64,000 nt of DNA from Clostridium sp. KNHs205 (GTDB taxonomy: Bacteria; Bacillota; Clostridia; Lachnospirales; Lachnospiraceae), in assembly GCF_000702945.1 (NCBI RefSeq), contig NZ_JNLE01000003.1, positions 124,001 to 188,000 of the forward strand, read 5' to 3'. The translations under genes and the position numbers were made by a program. The first letter of the stretch is position 1. Each line of letters opens with the position of its first letter. A model generated the notes under the pieces. It searched no databases, was not told where the DNA came from, and saw only the letters and a program-made list of their open reading frames with translations. This document shows, in pieces, positions 35,665 to 45,397 of the stretch.

Positions 35665-38061
35665 ATGAACGAAAAAGCATTAAAAACACTGGAATATTAT
35701 AAAATCATAGAAAAATTATCAACCTATGCAGGTTCAGGTCTGGGTAAAACCATGTGCAATAACCTCCTGCCCGTAAACGATATAGACGAAATCAGAAAAT
35801 CCCAAAAAGAAACCTCCGACGCTCTCTCAAGAATCTTAAGAAAGGGCAGTCTTGGTTTCTACGGAGTCCATGACATCAGAGGTTCTCTTAAGAGATTGGA
35901 GGTCGGCTCAGCCTTAAGCGCTGCAGAGCTTCTCTCCATCTGTTCTGTTCTTGATGCCACCTTAAGAATTCGTTCTTATGGCGTAAAGGATACAGGAGAC
36001 TCAGAAACAGGTGAGAAGGAAATCGATTCCCTGGAGGAGATGTTTCGTTCCCTGGAACCCATAACCCAGTTAAACAACGAAATTAAGCGCTGCATCTTAA
36101 GCGAAGAGGAAATAGCTGATGATGCCAGTCCTGCCCTAAAAAGCATCCGCAAATCCTTAAAAATTACCAATGACAAAATACGGGACCAGCTAAATTCCAT
36201 CGTGAATTCCTCCGGCTCCAAAAATATCCTTCAGGAGAATATCGTTACCATGCGTAACGGCAGATACTGTATTCCCATTAAACAGGAATACAGAGGCCAG
36301 TTCCCCGGTATGATTCACGACCAGTCCTCCTCGGGCTCAACCCTCTTTGTAGAACCTATGGCCGTTGTGAAGCTGAACAACGACCTGAGGGAACTGGAAA
36401 TCAAAGAGCTACAGGAAATCGAGCGGATCCTGGCGGACTTAAGCGAGCAGGCAGGCCAGCATACGGATAAGCTGTACAACAATATTAAAATACTGCCTTT
36501 ACTGGACTTTATCTTTGCAAAAGCTACCTTATCCAAACAGATGAAGGGTACAGAACCTGTGTTTAATGACAAAGGTATCGTTAATATCAAGAAAGGCCGT
36601 CATCCACTGATCGATGGCAAGAAAGTAGTACCTATCGATATCAACCTTGGAAAAGATTTTAACCTTTTAGTAATTACCGGACCTAACACCGGTGGTAAGA
36701 CCGTATCCTTAAAGACTGTGGGGCTTTTTACCCTCTTAGGTCAGGCAGGACTCCATATCCCCGCCTTTGACGGCTCTGAGCTGGCTGTATTTGAAGAAGT
36801 ATATGCAGATATCGGAGATGAACAGAGCATTGAGCAGAGTCTTAGTACCTTCTCCTCCCACATGACCAATAATGTAACTATTCTTGAGAAAGCCAATTAC
36901 AAGTCCCTGGTGCTCTTTGACGAATTAGGTGCCGGAACGGATCCCACAGAAGGTGCCGCACTTGCTATGGCTATACTTAACTATCTTCATAAAAAGGGTG
37001 TACGTACAATGGCTACCACCCATTACAGCGAGCTTAAAGTCTATGCTTTGACCACAGAAGGTGTAAGCAATGCCAGCTGCGAATTCGATGTAGAAACCCT
37101 GCGTCCTACTTACAGGCTCCTTATCGGTATTCCCGGCAAGAGTAACGCTTTTGCCATCTCCTCCAAGCTTGGGCTTCCAAATCATATTATAGAGGATGCC
37201 AAAGGCCTCATCGGCATGCAGGAGAAGAGCTTTGAAGATGTAATATCTGACCTTGAGAAGAACCGTATGGAAATCGAACGGGAAAAAGAAGAAATCAATT
37301 CCTTAAAACAACAGGCCAAGGAGCTGCAGACGAAATTAGAGCAGCAAAATGACAAACTGGCAGCAGCCAAAGAACGTATCCTTGCAGAAGCCAATGAAGA
37401 AGCAAGAAAGCTCCTTCAGGAAGCAAAAGACGTAGCCGACCGTACCATTAAGAATTTTAACAAATGGGGTCTGGAAGGCGGTCTGGGAAAAGATATGGAA
37501 AACGAGCGCGGCAGGGTCAGAGATCTTCTGTCTAATACAGAAAGCAAACTAGCCATTAAAGGCAAACGCAAATCACAAAAGACTGCGAAACCCAGTGAAT
37601 TCAAGATTGGAGAGGCAGTTTACGTAATCAGTCTTGGCTTAAAGGGCACCGTAAGTACTCTTCCCAATGCAAAGGGTGATTTATATGTACAGATGGGAAT
37701 CCTAAGATCCCAGGTTAACATAAGCGACCTGGAGTTAATCGATGAACCGGATGTCACAGGACCTAACATCACAAAATCCGGCAGCGGTAAGATAAAGATG
37801 GCAAAAACCCTCCACATCAGTACAGAGATTAACTTAATCGGTAAGACCGTAGATGAAGCCCTGTCCATGCTGGACAAATACCTGGACGATGCCTATCTGT
37901 CCCACCTTCCTCAGGTAACCGTTATACACGGCCGGGGAACCGGTGCCCTGCGAAACGCTGTACATTCCTTCTTAAAGAAGACCAAGTATGTAAAGACCTA
38001 CAGAGAAGGTGCTTTCGGAGAAGGTGGTCAAGGCGTTACCATCGTAGAATTCAAGCAGTAA
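35665..38061 (+). CDS. mutS2: Endonuclease MutS2
   Basis: A 798-aa ATPase and nuclease that acts on branched DNA and suppresses recombination; in Bacillus it also rescues collided ribosomes. Domains in order: MutS core/lever (1-320), ATPase with Walker A GPNTGGKT (339-346) and Walker B-type LVLFDELGAGTDPTEGAAL, a long coiled coil (about 515-610) and the C-terminal Smr nuclease domain with LIGKTVDEALSMLDKYLDD and HGRGTGALR. GGAG lies six bases before the ATG. Followed after 15 bp by the response regulator gene. Confidence 0.96.
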   Translation: MNEKALKTLEYYKIIEKLSTYAGSGLGKTMCNNLLPVNDIDEIRKSQKETSDALSRILRKGSLGFYGVHDIRGSLKRLEVGSALSAAELLSICSVLDATLRIRSYGVKDTGDSETGEKEIDSLEEMFRSLEPITQLNNEIKRCILSEEEIADDASPALKSIRKSLKITNDKIRDQLNSIVNSSGSKNILQENIVTMRNGRYCIPIKQEYRGQFPGMIHDQSSSGSTLFVEPMAVVKLNNDLRELEIKELQEIERILADLSEQAGQHTDKLYNNIKILPLLDFIFAKATLSKQMKGTEPVFNDKGIVNIKKGRHPLIDGKKVVPIDINLGKDFNLLVITGPNTGGKTVSLKTVGLFTLLGQAGLHIPAFDGSELAVFEEVYADIGDEQSIEQSLSTFSSHMTNNVTILEKANYKSLVLFDELGAGTDPTEGAALAMAILNYLHKKGVRTMATTHYSELKVYALTTEGVSNASCEFDVETLRPTYRLLIGIPGKSNAFAISSKLGLPNHIIEDAKGLIGMQEKSFEDVISDLEKNRMEIEREKEEINSLKQQAKELQTKLEQQNDKLAAAKERILAEANEEARKLLQEAKDVADRTIKNFNKWGLEGGLGKDMENERGRVRDLLSNTESKLAIKGKRKSQKTAKPSEFKIGEAVYVISLGLKGTVSTLPNAKGDLYVQMGILRSQVNISDLELIDEPDVTGPNITKSGSGKIKMAKTLHISTEINLIGKTVDEALSMLDKYLDDAYLSHLPQVTVIHGRGTGALRNAVHSFLKKTKYVKTYREGAFGEGGQGVTIVEFKQ

Positions 38062-38076
38062 AGAAAGGAGTCATTT

Positions 38077-38793
38077 ATGGCTGCCAAGCAGAAAATTCTC
38101 ATTGTAGATGATGATGTAAATATTGCAGAGCTAATCTCTCTCTATCTGACGAAAGAATGCTTCGATACCTTAATGGTACACGACGGAGAAGAAGCCATTA
38201 CCAAGTTCGCGGAATATCAGCCCAATCTGATACTGCTGGATCTAATGCTTCCGGGTATTGACGGTTATGAAGTATGCCGTGAGATCAGAAAGAACTCTTC
38301 CGTCCCTATTATCATGCTGTCTGCCAAAGGTGAAATATTTGATAAAGTATTAGGTCTGGAGCTGGGAGCCGATGATTATGTCATAAAACCTTTTGACTCA
38401 AAAGAACTGGTAGCAAGGGTAAAGGCAGTTCTAAGACGTTTTCACCCCGCTCCCAATCAGCCTTCTGCTCCCGCTGCACCGGAACAGAACGGTGATTATG
38501 TTTCTTACCCGGACCTTATTATAAATCAGAGCAACTATTCCGTTTTATACTTTGGAAGTACTATCGAAATGCCTCCCAAGGAGCTGGAACTCTTCTATTT
38601 CCTGGCTTCCCATCCCAATCAGGTATTTACAAGGGAACAGCTCTTAGACCATATATGGGGTTATGAATATATTGGTGATACCAGAACAGTAGATGTGCAT
38701 ATCAAAAGGCTTCGTGAGAAGATTAAAGACCACACCTCCTGGAGTTTATCCACGGTGTGGGGAATAGGTTATAAATTTGATGTAAAAAAATAA
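38077..38793 (+). CDS. OmpR-family response regulator
   Basis: A 238-aa two-component regulator. The receiver domain (5-120) has acidic residues Asp11/Asp12, phospho-acceptor Asp55 in LILLDLMLPG, and the switch residues in PIIMLSAKGE. The winged-helix DNA-binding domain (about 140-235) ends in TRTVDVHIKRLREKI and GIGYKFD. A Pro/Ala linker (PAPNQPSAPAAPEQ) joins them. AAAGGAG precedes the start. Partner of the histidine kinase 372 bp downstream. Confidence 0.95.
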   Translation: MAAKQKILIVDDDVNIAELISLYLTKECFDTLMVHDGEEAITKFAEYQPNLILLDLMLPGIDGYEVCREIRKNSSVPIIMLSAKGEIFDKVLGLELGADDYVIKPFDSKELVARVKAVLRRFHPAPNQPSAPAAPEQNGDYVSYPDLIINQSNYSVLYFGSTIEMPPKELELFYFLASHPNQVFTREQLLDHIWGYEYIGDTRTVDVHIKRLREKIKDHTSWSLSTVWGIGYKFDVKK

Positions 38794-38861
38794 GATAGAC
38801 ACCCTTGGGTGTGTTTATAAACTGCTTGTGCCAGTCCGGATGTTCTTCTGCAAAATACAAG

Positions 38862-39155
38862 ATGCAGTTTAATGGGCATGGGCATCTATAGGAAGCCATG
38901 CCCAGAACTGCATTTCGGTGCTGCCTGCTTCGGTGCTGCCTGCTTCGGTGCTGCAGGGAACATGCGGCCATAGCAGCAACGTTACTGTTCCCAAAGCCAC
39001 CGCAGCCAAGGATATGGCAAAGTGGAGTGTTCAAAACGGTACAATAAATTTTCAGACACGCCTTAGCAGTCTTACATACACTAGCTTGTTATTGTTATCA
39101 GTAACAGCACTCTGTAAGTCTGTAGTTTCCTGCAAAATATCTTTTGCAAAAGAAT
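38862..39155 (+). repeat. Hairpin and tandem-repeat region between regulator and kinase
   Basis: Nested stems ATGCAGTT/AACTGCAT and GGGCATGG/CCATGCCC (38862-38913), three copies of a 15-bp TTCGGTGCTGCCTGC unit (about 38914-38955), then GGGAACA/TGTTCCC (38956-38992). A final TGCAAAA/TTTTGCA hairpin sits just before the kinase ribosome binding site. The 372-bp interval has no credible gene. Confidence 0.7.
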
Positions 39156-39165
39156 GGAGTAACAC

Positions 39166-40584
39166 ATGAAACGCACCCTTTTTATGAAACTTATCCTGCT
39201 TTATTTTGCCTCGGCAGTATTTATGTTCCTGCTGTTAAATACCTATGGTTTAAACCATTATGCAGAAAAGCTGGCGGAAGAAAAGAAGATGCAGCTCTAC
39301 ACCCAGGCGCTGTCCATCTCCAACGATTATATGACGGATTTCTATAATCAGAAGCTTTCCCTGTCGGATTTATCCTCAAAGGTCAAGGCAATGTCCACCA
39401 TGCTGGATGCAAGAATATGGATTGTCAACAAAAATGGGACTGTACTTTATGACACCACTCCCTCTGACACCGGAACCGAGTCTATAAACATCTTTGAGCT
39501 GGACTCTGATTTCTTATATCAGCCCTTTCCTGCCACCGGCAGTTTAAAAAGTGTCTTAAAAACACCTATGGTAAGTGTTGTATATAAGGTATTATATAAA
39601 TATCAGATACGAGGTTATGTAGTAATTCATTATTCTTATGATAAGATACATAAATCAAGTCTGGGCTTTACCGATACTCTAAATATCTGTCTGCTGATAT
39701 TCTGTGCTTTTCAGGGCGTAGTATTTGCTTATATCTATTATGCAACGGTTCGCCCGCTGAACAAAATAAACAAAGCTGCCCTGGAATACACCAAAGGCAA
39801 CTATTCCTATCCAAAGCCCATTCACACCACGGATGAGTTCGGAACACTATCCAATTCCCTGGCTTATATGGCAGGTGAAATTAGAAATCTGGATAATTAC
39901 CAGAAGAAATTCGTGGCAAATATCTCACACGATTTCCGCTCCCCCTTAACCTCTATCAAAGGGTATGCTGAAGCTCTTTTAGATGGTACCATTCCTTATG
40001 AGATGAAAGATAAATACCTTGGTATCATTTCTTTTGAAACGGAGCGTCTAACCAAGCTGACAAGCGGTCTGCTGACTTTAAACGGTTTTGAGAACAGAGG
40101 TACCCTGCTAGAGCTTACCTCCTTTGATATCAATCATATCATTAAGAAAACTGCCGAGAGCTTTGAAGGCTCCTGTAAGGATAAGAAAATCACTTTGAAC
40201 CTGATCTTCTCCAATAAAGTAACACTGGTAGATGCAGATATGGGGAAGATTCAGCAGGTATTATATAATCTGCTGGATAATGCCATAAAGTTCAGCCACC
40301 ATAGTTCCACCATCAAGATTTCCACTCAGGAAAAAGGTGATAAGGTATTCATTTCTGTGAAAGATTACGGTATCGGTATACCAAAAGAGAGTATTAATAA
40401 GGTTTGGGAACGATTCTATAAGACCGATTCCTCCAGAGGTAAGGATAAGAAAGGTACAGGTCTTGGTCTGTCCATAACAAAGGAGATTATCAGTGCTCAT
40501 AATGAGAATATAAATGTTATCAGTACCCAGGGTGTGGGAACAGAGTTTGTGTTTACCCTGCCACGTACCGATGGGTTTATCTAA
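39166..40584 (+). CDS. Membrane sensor histidine kinase
   Basis: A 472-aa kinase. Two membrane helices (about 8-25 and 172-192) frame an extracellular sensor domain (26-171). Then a HAMP domain (VRPLNKINKAALEYTKGNY), the dimerisation/phosphoacceptor box NISHDFRSPLTSIKG with His255, and the ATPase domain with N box LYNLLDNAIKFS, G1 VKDYGIGIP and G2 GTGLGLSITKEI. GGAG lies upstream of the start. It phosphorylates the adjacent OmpR-type regulator. The signal is unknown. Confidence 0.95.
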   Translation: MKRTLFMKLILLYFASAVFMFLLLNTYGLNHYAEKLAEEKKMQLYTQALSISNDYMTDFYNQKLSLSDLSSKVKAMSTMLDARIWIVNKNGTVLYDTTPSDTGTESINIFELDSDFLYQPFPATGSLKSVLKTPMVSVVYKVLYKYQIRGYVVIHYSYDKIHKSSLGFTDTLNICLLIFCAFQGVVFAYIYYATVRPLNKINKAALEYTKGNYSYPKPIHTTDEFGTLSNSLAYMAGEIRNLDNYQKKFVANISHDFRSPLTSIKGYAEALLDGTIPYEMKDKYLGIISFETERLTKLTSGLLTLNGFENRGTLLELTSFDINHIIKKTAESFEGSCKDKKITLNLIFSNKVTLVDADMGKIQQVLYNLLDNAIKFSHHSSTIKISTQEKGDKVFISVKDYGIGIPKESINKVWERFYKTDSSRGKDKKGTGLGLSITKEIISAHNENINVISTQGVGTEFVFTLPRTDGFI

Positions 40585-40638
40585 TGTTTTATCTTACCGA
40601 AATTATTACAGAAGCCTTTTTCCCTGTAATAAAAGGAC

Positions 40639-40823
40639 TGTTGCAAATTGAAGGTAAAATGTCAAGAAGCCTCCTGGCTTTCCTGTAATACACTTCCTGA
40701 AAAATATGTTACCGTTTTGTGTGCTGGAAGCCAGCAATTTTTTACGATTATATAGTACACAAAATTGATAATATGTTTTCAGCGGGTATGTGTAGGAAAG
40801 TCAAGAGGCTTCTGACTGCAACA
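40639..40823. repeat. Long imperfect palindrome, ~185 bp
   Basis: TGTTGCA at 40639 pairs with TGCAACA ending at 40823. Inside, AGAAGCCTC with a CTTTCCT tail and a long arm containing TTTTGTGT return inverted, giving about 65 nt of arm with bulges. It lies between the converging kinase and ABC genes. On the minus strand it ends GTCCTTTTA, so it may double as a terminator. A small ATTACAG/CTGTAAT hairpin lies just before it. Confidence 0.65.
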
Positions 40824-40878
40824 TTGCTTAAAATGCATTAGCACCAAAACGAGAAAAATTCTATAATACCTTGTCAGC

Positions 40879-42564
40879 TTAGGCTTTTTGCGCAGCCGTT
40901 ATTTTACCATTCTCTAATACATAAACTTCATTTGCTTTTTCAATCGTTGAAAGGCGATGCGCTATTACAAGTGCGGTTTTATTCTTAATTACATCCTCCA
41001 GTCCCTTCTGAACCAATTGTTCTGAATTAGAATCCAATGCAGAGGTAGCTTCATCCAGCAACAGGATAGGTGCATCTTTTAATATAGCCCTTGCTATAGA
41101 AATACACTGTCTTTGGCCTCCTGAAAGTTTCTTCCCGCCCTCGCCAACATTTGTATTATAAGCTTCCGGCAGCCTCATTATAAAATGATGGGCATTTGCC
41201 TTTTTTGCTGCTTCCATAATTTCTTCCCTGCTGGCATTTATATTACCGTATCTTATATTCTCTTCGATTGTACCGTTAAACAAATGTGCATCTTGAGGCA
41301 CATAGGCAATCTGATTTCTCAAAGCTTTCAAGTCAAGATTACCAATGGATTTGTTGTTTATATAGATATTACCCGAACTTACCGGATAAAAACCCATTAA
41401 TAACTTAATAATCGTACTCTTTCCAGAACCACTGGCTCCGGTCAATGCAACCATATTCCCTTTATTTATATTCATAGAGAGATTTTGAATAAAAGTATTC
41501 AGACTATTATACCGAAAACTTACATTCTCTAACTGAATTTCACCACACTCTCTCTTGATTTCCACGTCTGCATTCTCATTCATCCTATTGGGCTCTGGAA
41601 TTTCGTCCAGTATATCTGATATACGGCATGCACTGGCAAAGGTGCCTTGTAACAGAGTTCTAAATTTCCCTATATTTAAGAACATGTAATTTACACCTTT
41701 TTGCAATCCTACAATCACAACTACCGTATCTAAGTCAATTTGTCCGCTCACTACCATAAGCACTCCTATTACATAAACTCCCGTCATACTTAATACACCG
41801 AACATATAATTCAAACCATTTAATTGCGAAGCCTTACAGACACGTTTGTAATTCAGTGAAGCATTTTCCTGACTTTCCCTGATGTATCTTCCCGTAATTA
41901 TACTTCCTATGTTAAATATCATCGTAGTCCGATAACCTGTAGTTATATCAATCAGATATTGATTCAATATCCCATATGATTCCTGAATCTTATTTCCCAG
42001 TATCCGCAACGATCCGGAAAAAGCTATATTAGCCCTTGCAGACAGGAAACCTATTATCATAGTTATTAGTGCTAACCTTAAGTCCAGTTGAAGCATAATA
42101 ATAGCTGAACATATTCCACCAATTAATGATACACCTGCCATTTGCATATCATCATTTAATGAACTCTCTATTGAATTTACATCATTCATCATTCTGGAGG
42201 TCAGATCTCCGCTATGTTTACTGTCATGATAAGACATAGGCAACTCAATTATCTGTGTGAACACATTTAATTTTAACTCAGCCATCGCTTTTTTTATAAC
42301 ATTAACTTTAAGATAAATGCAAAATGGAAATATTATTATGCCTATCAGAAATGCTATTAATGCCAGGACAAAGCCACTGAATAGAAATTGCAGATCTCCT
42401 GTTTCTACTGTCTTAATCATATTTTTATTAACAAAGGCACTTAACACATTGCTGGTTACATTAATCGTACAGCTTAGAAGCAGTGTAAAGAGATAAATCC
42501 ATTTCATCTCCTTTAATAAAGAAACCATTTTATATAATTCATTTAAGAAATACTTAATTTTCAT
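40879..42564 (-). CDS. ABC exporter half-transporter (second gene)
   Basis: A 561-aa fusion of a six-helix exporter membrane domain (1-310) and an ATPase domain. Visible motifs: Walker A GASGSGKST, Q-loop IAYVPQDAHLF, signature LSGGQRQ, Walker B ILLLDEATSALD and the switch His in VIAHRLST. The start overlaps the end of the partner gene by 11 bases, so they are co-translated and probably form a heterodimer. It lacks a C39 peptidase domain. The substrate (peptide, lipid or drug) is unknown. Confidence 0.93.
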   Translation of the reverse strand: MKIKYFLNELYKMVSLLKEMKWIYLFTLLLSCTINVTSNVLSAFVNKNMIKTVETGDLQFLFSGFVLALIAFLIGIIIFPFCIYLKVNVIKKAMAELKLNVFTQIIELPMSYHDSKHSGDLTSRMMNDVNSIESSLNDDMQMAGVSLIGGICSAIIMLQLDLRLALITMIIGFLSARANIAFSGSLRILGNKIQESYGILNQYLIDITTGYRTTMIFNIGSIITGRYIRESQENASLNYKRVCKASQLNGLNYMFGVLSMTGVYVIGVLMVVSGQIDLDTVVVIVGLQKGVNYMFLNIGKFRTLLQGTFASACRISDILDEIPEPNRMNENADVEIKRECGEIQLENVSFRYNSLNTFIQNLSMNINKGNMVALTGASGSGKSTIIKLLMGFYPVSSGNIYINNKSIGNLDLKALRNQIAYVPQDAHLFNGTIEENIRYGNINASREEIMEAAKKANAHHFIMRLPEAYNTNVGEGGKKLSGGQRQCISIARAILKDAPILLLDEATSALDSNSEQLVQKGLEDVIKNKTALVIAHRLSTIEKANEVYVLENGKITAAQKA

Positions 42565-44344
42565 TCATCGTTACCTGCCCTGTTCTGATTGGATATACTA
42601 TCTGTATATTTTGCTGGTTATACAGTTTTTTATAAATACCATCTTTTAGAATAAGCTCGTCGTGGGTACCCCATTCTTTGATAGTTCCCTTGTCCATCAC
42701 TAATATCCTGTCAGCCTGTTTTATAGTAGATAGTCTATGGGCAATTGTAATTATTGTCTTATCCCTGGAGACTTCCTCCAATACCTGCTGTATAAGAAGC
42801 TCCGATTCATAATCTAAGGCTGACGTAGGTTCATCCAATAATAAGATAGGCGCTCCCTTTAAGATTGCTCTGGCTATTCCCAGCCTTTGTCTTTGTCCGC
42901 CTGATAACTTGACTCCTCTTTCTCCAACCTGTGTATCATATCCGTTGCATAACTCCATTATAAAACTATGGGCATCTGCTGCTTTTGCTGCTCTTATAAC
43001 CTCTTCGCGGGTAGAAAAAGGCTTGCCAAATTTAATATTCTCCTCAATAGAAGCCGGATACAGATAAGTATCCTGAGATACCAATGCAATTTCCTCCCGT
43101 AAACTGCTTAGCTTCCAATGCTTTATATTTTTTCCGTAAATTTCTATTTCTCCATCATTCAGTTTATAGAAACCGCAGATTAAATTCATAATTGTACTTT
43201 TACCGCAACCGCTTGCTCCTACAATAGCTGTATTACTACCTCTTTTCACTTTAAAACTCAGGTCTTTTATCGCTTCATTACCGGATGCATAATGAAAGGA
43301 AACCTTATGAAAATCAATGGCTGTATCACTGTCCTTTTGCTTATATTCTTCACCGGAGGTTTCTTCTGTTTGCAGTGTATACAACTGCAACAGCCTTTTT
43401 CCGGCTCCCAGTGAACTTCTGATACTCATTATCAGATTAGGTAATTGTGAAGTGGGATTAACAATAAATCTCTGTAATAACATAAATGCTATGAGACTGC
43501 CTGCTGATATTCTTCCATTATACGCCAGATACCCTCCGTAAGTCGCACAAACCACATAAGGGAATTCATATACCATGAACATTATTGGCATCATAAAACA
43601 GCCTCTCATATTTATTTTTCTTTGATATATCTCCAGTGATTTATCTATTTTTTCTGTACATCGCTTATAAAATACTTCCTGCAGATTATAAGCCTTTAAG
43701 ATGGAAATTCCTGTGATTGCATCTTGGATAATACTGTTTGTTTCACCCATATATCCATAATAATCCTCATAATATTTACTCATTGGCCGGCTCAATATAT
43801 TGGATAGAAATAGTGCTAGAGGAATTGATATAAAGCTTAGAATAACCAACTTCCATTGTATGGTTAATAAGTATGCAGTAGTAGCAATAACGATTAAAGG
43901 GGAATAAATATAATTTGATAAGTTCCCAAATAGAGCTTCTAACTTTGAGATATCATTATTTAATCTGGATGCAATATCACCGGAATGCATTTCATCCTTA
44001 GCAGAGACCTCGACTGCATCATAATGTATTACTATTTTATCTCTTATATCCTTGATTGCATAACTTCCAGCCCGGCCAGAAGAATAAGGCATCAAAAAAC
44101 TTGCAATAACGCCCATAAGCAATGTACTTAAAAGTAATATTACAATCCTTGTTATAGCTTCTCTGCTGCTGTCGTTTATAATATTAATCAATCTTGTTAT
44201 TAAGGAAACAGAAACTATATCACAGAAACCAATAACAGCTGCGCAGATCAGACTTAATAATACCCATTTTTTATATGGTTTGACGAATCTTAATAATTCT
44301 TTAAAAATCACCCAATCACTTAAATCCATAACATTTTTACCCAT
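42554..44344 (-). CDS. ABC exporter half-transporter (first gene)
   Basis: A 596-aa exporter subunit starting MGKNVMDLSDW; ATG at 44344 is nine bases after AGGGG, while the ATG at 44353 touches the site and is less likely. Membrane domain with six helices (about 20-310), then Walker A GASGCGKST, Q-loop IALVSQDTYLY, signature LSGGQRQ, Walker B ILLLDEPTSALD and IIITIAHRLST-like TIAHRLSTIKQ. Both ATPase sites look intact. No regulator or bacteriocin-like gene is adjacent; about 530 bp of gene-free DNA lies upstream. Confidence 0.93.
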   Translation of the reverse strand: MGKNVMDLSDWVIFKELLRFVKPYKKWVLLSLICAAVIGFCDIVSVSLITRLINIINDSSREAITRIVILLLSTLLMGVIASFLMPYSSGRAGSYAIKDIRDKIVIHYDAVEVSAKDEMHSGDIASRLNNDISKLEALFGNLSNYIYSPLIVIATTAYLLTIQWKLVILSFISIPLALFLSNILSRPMSKYYEDYYGYMGETNSIIQDAITGISILKAYNLQEVFYKRCTEKIDKSLEIYQRKINMRGCFMMPIMFMVYEFPYVVCATYGGYLAYNGRISAGSLIAFMLLQRFIVNPTSQLPNLIMSIRSSLGAGKRLLQLYTLQTEETSGEEYKQKDSDTAIDFHKVSFHYASGNEAIKDLSFKVKRGSNTAIVGASGCGKSTIMNLICGFYKLNDGEIEIYGKNIKHWKLSSLREEIALVSQDTYLYPASIEENIKFGKPFSTREEVIRAAKAADAHSFIMELCNGYDTQVGERGVKLSGGQRQRLGIARAILKGAPILLLDEPTSALDYESELLIQQVLEEVSRDKTIITIAHRLSTIKQADRILVMDKGTIKEWGTHDELILKDGIYKKLYNQQNIQIVYPIRTGQVTMNEN

Positions 44345-44590
44345 ACTACCCATCCCCTTTTCTAAAATATAATATGTACTTTTAACAAGTAATCCTTAAA
44401 ACGATTTACTATAAACATATTATAATTTTGTTTGCTATATATTTCACATCACAAAAATCTGTTTACTAATTTCGTAAACATGATACATCATTTATTAAAG
44501 CAAACTTATTTTATAATTGTTTATTCAAATTGTCAACATTTTTTATATTTATTACTATAAATTTTGATCATAAAAAAAGACCCAAACAAG

Positions 44591-44710
44591 CCGTCAAACC
44601 TATTCAGCCCTTTCAGGTATTATATAGCATACCAAAAATATTAATTATGGGGACAAACATTAAAACGGCTCTTTGTCAAACTAATGCTTAACAAAGAGCC
44701 AAATTTTTTT
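44591..44710 (+). other. Orphan terminator with possible antiterminator
   Basis: GGCTCTTTGT/ACAAAGAGCC (44667-44700) followed by TTTTTTT is a strong intrinsic terminator on the plus strand, though no plus-strand gene precedes it. AGCCGT (44591) could pair instead with ACGGCT (44665), which overlaps the terminator stem. A short untranslated RNA is possible. The rest of 44345-44881 is AT-rich and holds no gene I can support. Confidence 0.5.
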
Positions 44711-44779
44711 AAAGCTATAATTTATTTACTAAGTACTAACTGTACAGAAAGACCTGAAATTTCAAATGTAAAAACAATA

Positions 44780-44826
44780 CATAAAAAAGCAAGTTGCAAA
44801 GCATATAACACTACTTTGCAACTTGC
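44780..44826 (-). terminator. Intrinsic terminator of trmL
   Basis: On the minus strand a perfect 13-bp stem (GCAAGTTGCAAAG with its complement) is followed by TTTTTTATG, 56 bp after the trmL stop. Confidence 0.85.
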
Positions 44827-44881
44827 CCGGTAAAACTAATTAGATATAAGTATTTGCCTCAAGAATTTCTATAAAGTATTC

Positions 44882-45379
44882 CTAAGCTTCATCCCAGGAA
44901 TGGCGGTGCAGCTTTCCTGCCATTCGCATCCCAGAGAAATCATTATGCCTTAACGCCTCATAGAGTACAATAGCAACAGAATTGGCAAGATTTAAAGAAC
45001 GAATCTCTCCCATCATAGGAATGCGGATTGCATTTTCCTTGTTATCAAGTAGTATCTCCTCCGGAATTCCAGCACTCTCCTTACCAAACATGATATAAGC
45101 ATCCGGCTCATAATCAGCTTCTGTATATACCTTTAACGCTTTGGTGGTTGCCATATAAATTTTGGCTCCCGGATTCTTCTCTAGGAAATCGGCATAGTTT
45201 TCATAGATTGTAACATCAAGGTCCTTCCAGTAATCAAGACCTGCCCGCTTAATCTCTTTTTCCTCCAGAGAAAAACCAAGGGGCTTTATTAAATGGAGCC
45301 TGGCTCCTGCCGCAACACAGGTACGTCCTATGTTCCCGGTATTAGCAGGTATCTCCGGTTCCAGTAATACGATATTCAT
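44882..45379 (-). CDS. trmL: tRNA (cytidine/uridine-34 2'-O)-methyltransferase TrmL
   Basis: A 165-aa SPOUT-class enzyme that methylates the ribose at the wobble position of leucine tRNAs with S-adenosylmethionine. The whole protein is the SPOUT domain: MNIVLLEPEIPANTGNIGRT at the N-terminus, GKESAGIPEEIL in the middle and the knot segment RIPMMGEIRSLNLANSVAIV. Length matches TrmL/YibK. It follows the aminotransferase gene by 18 bp. Confidence 0.95.
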   Translation of the reverse strand: MNIVLLEPEIPANTGNIGRTCVAAGARLHLIKPLGFSLEEKEIKRAGLDYWKDLDVTIYENYADFLEKNPGAKIYMATTKALKVYTEADYEPDAYIMFGKESAGIPEEILLDNKENAIRIPMMGEIRSLNLANSVAIVLYEALRHNDFSGMRMAGKLHRHSWDEA

Positions 45380-45397
45380 AACGTAAATCCTCTTTTC

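Noticed and set aside
40879..44344. Bacteriocin export cluster
   Set aside because: The ABC proteins lack a C39 peptidase domain and no precursor peptide or immunity gene is visible nearby.
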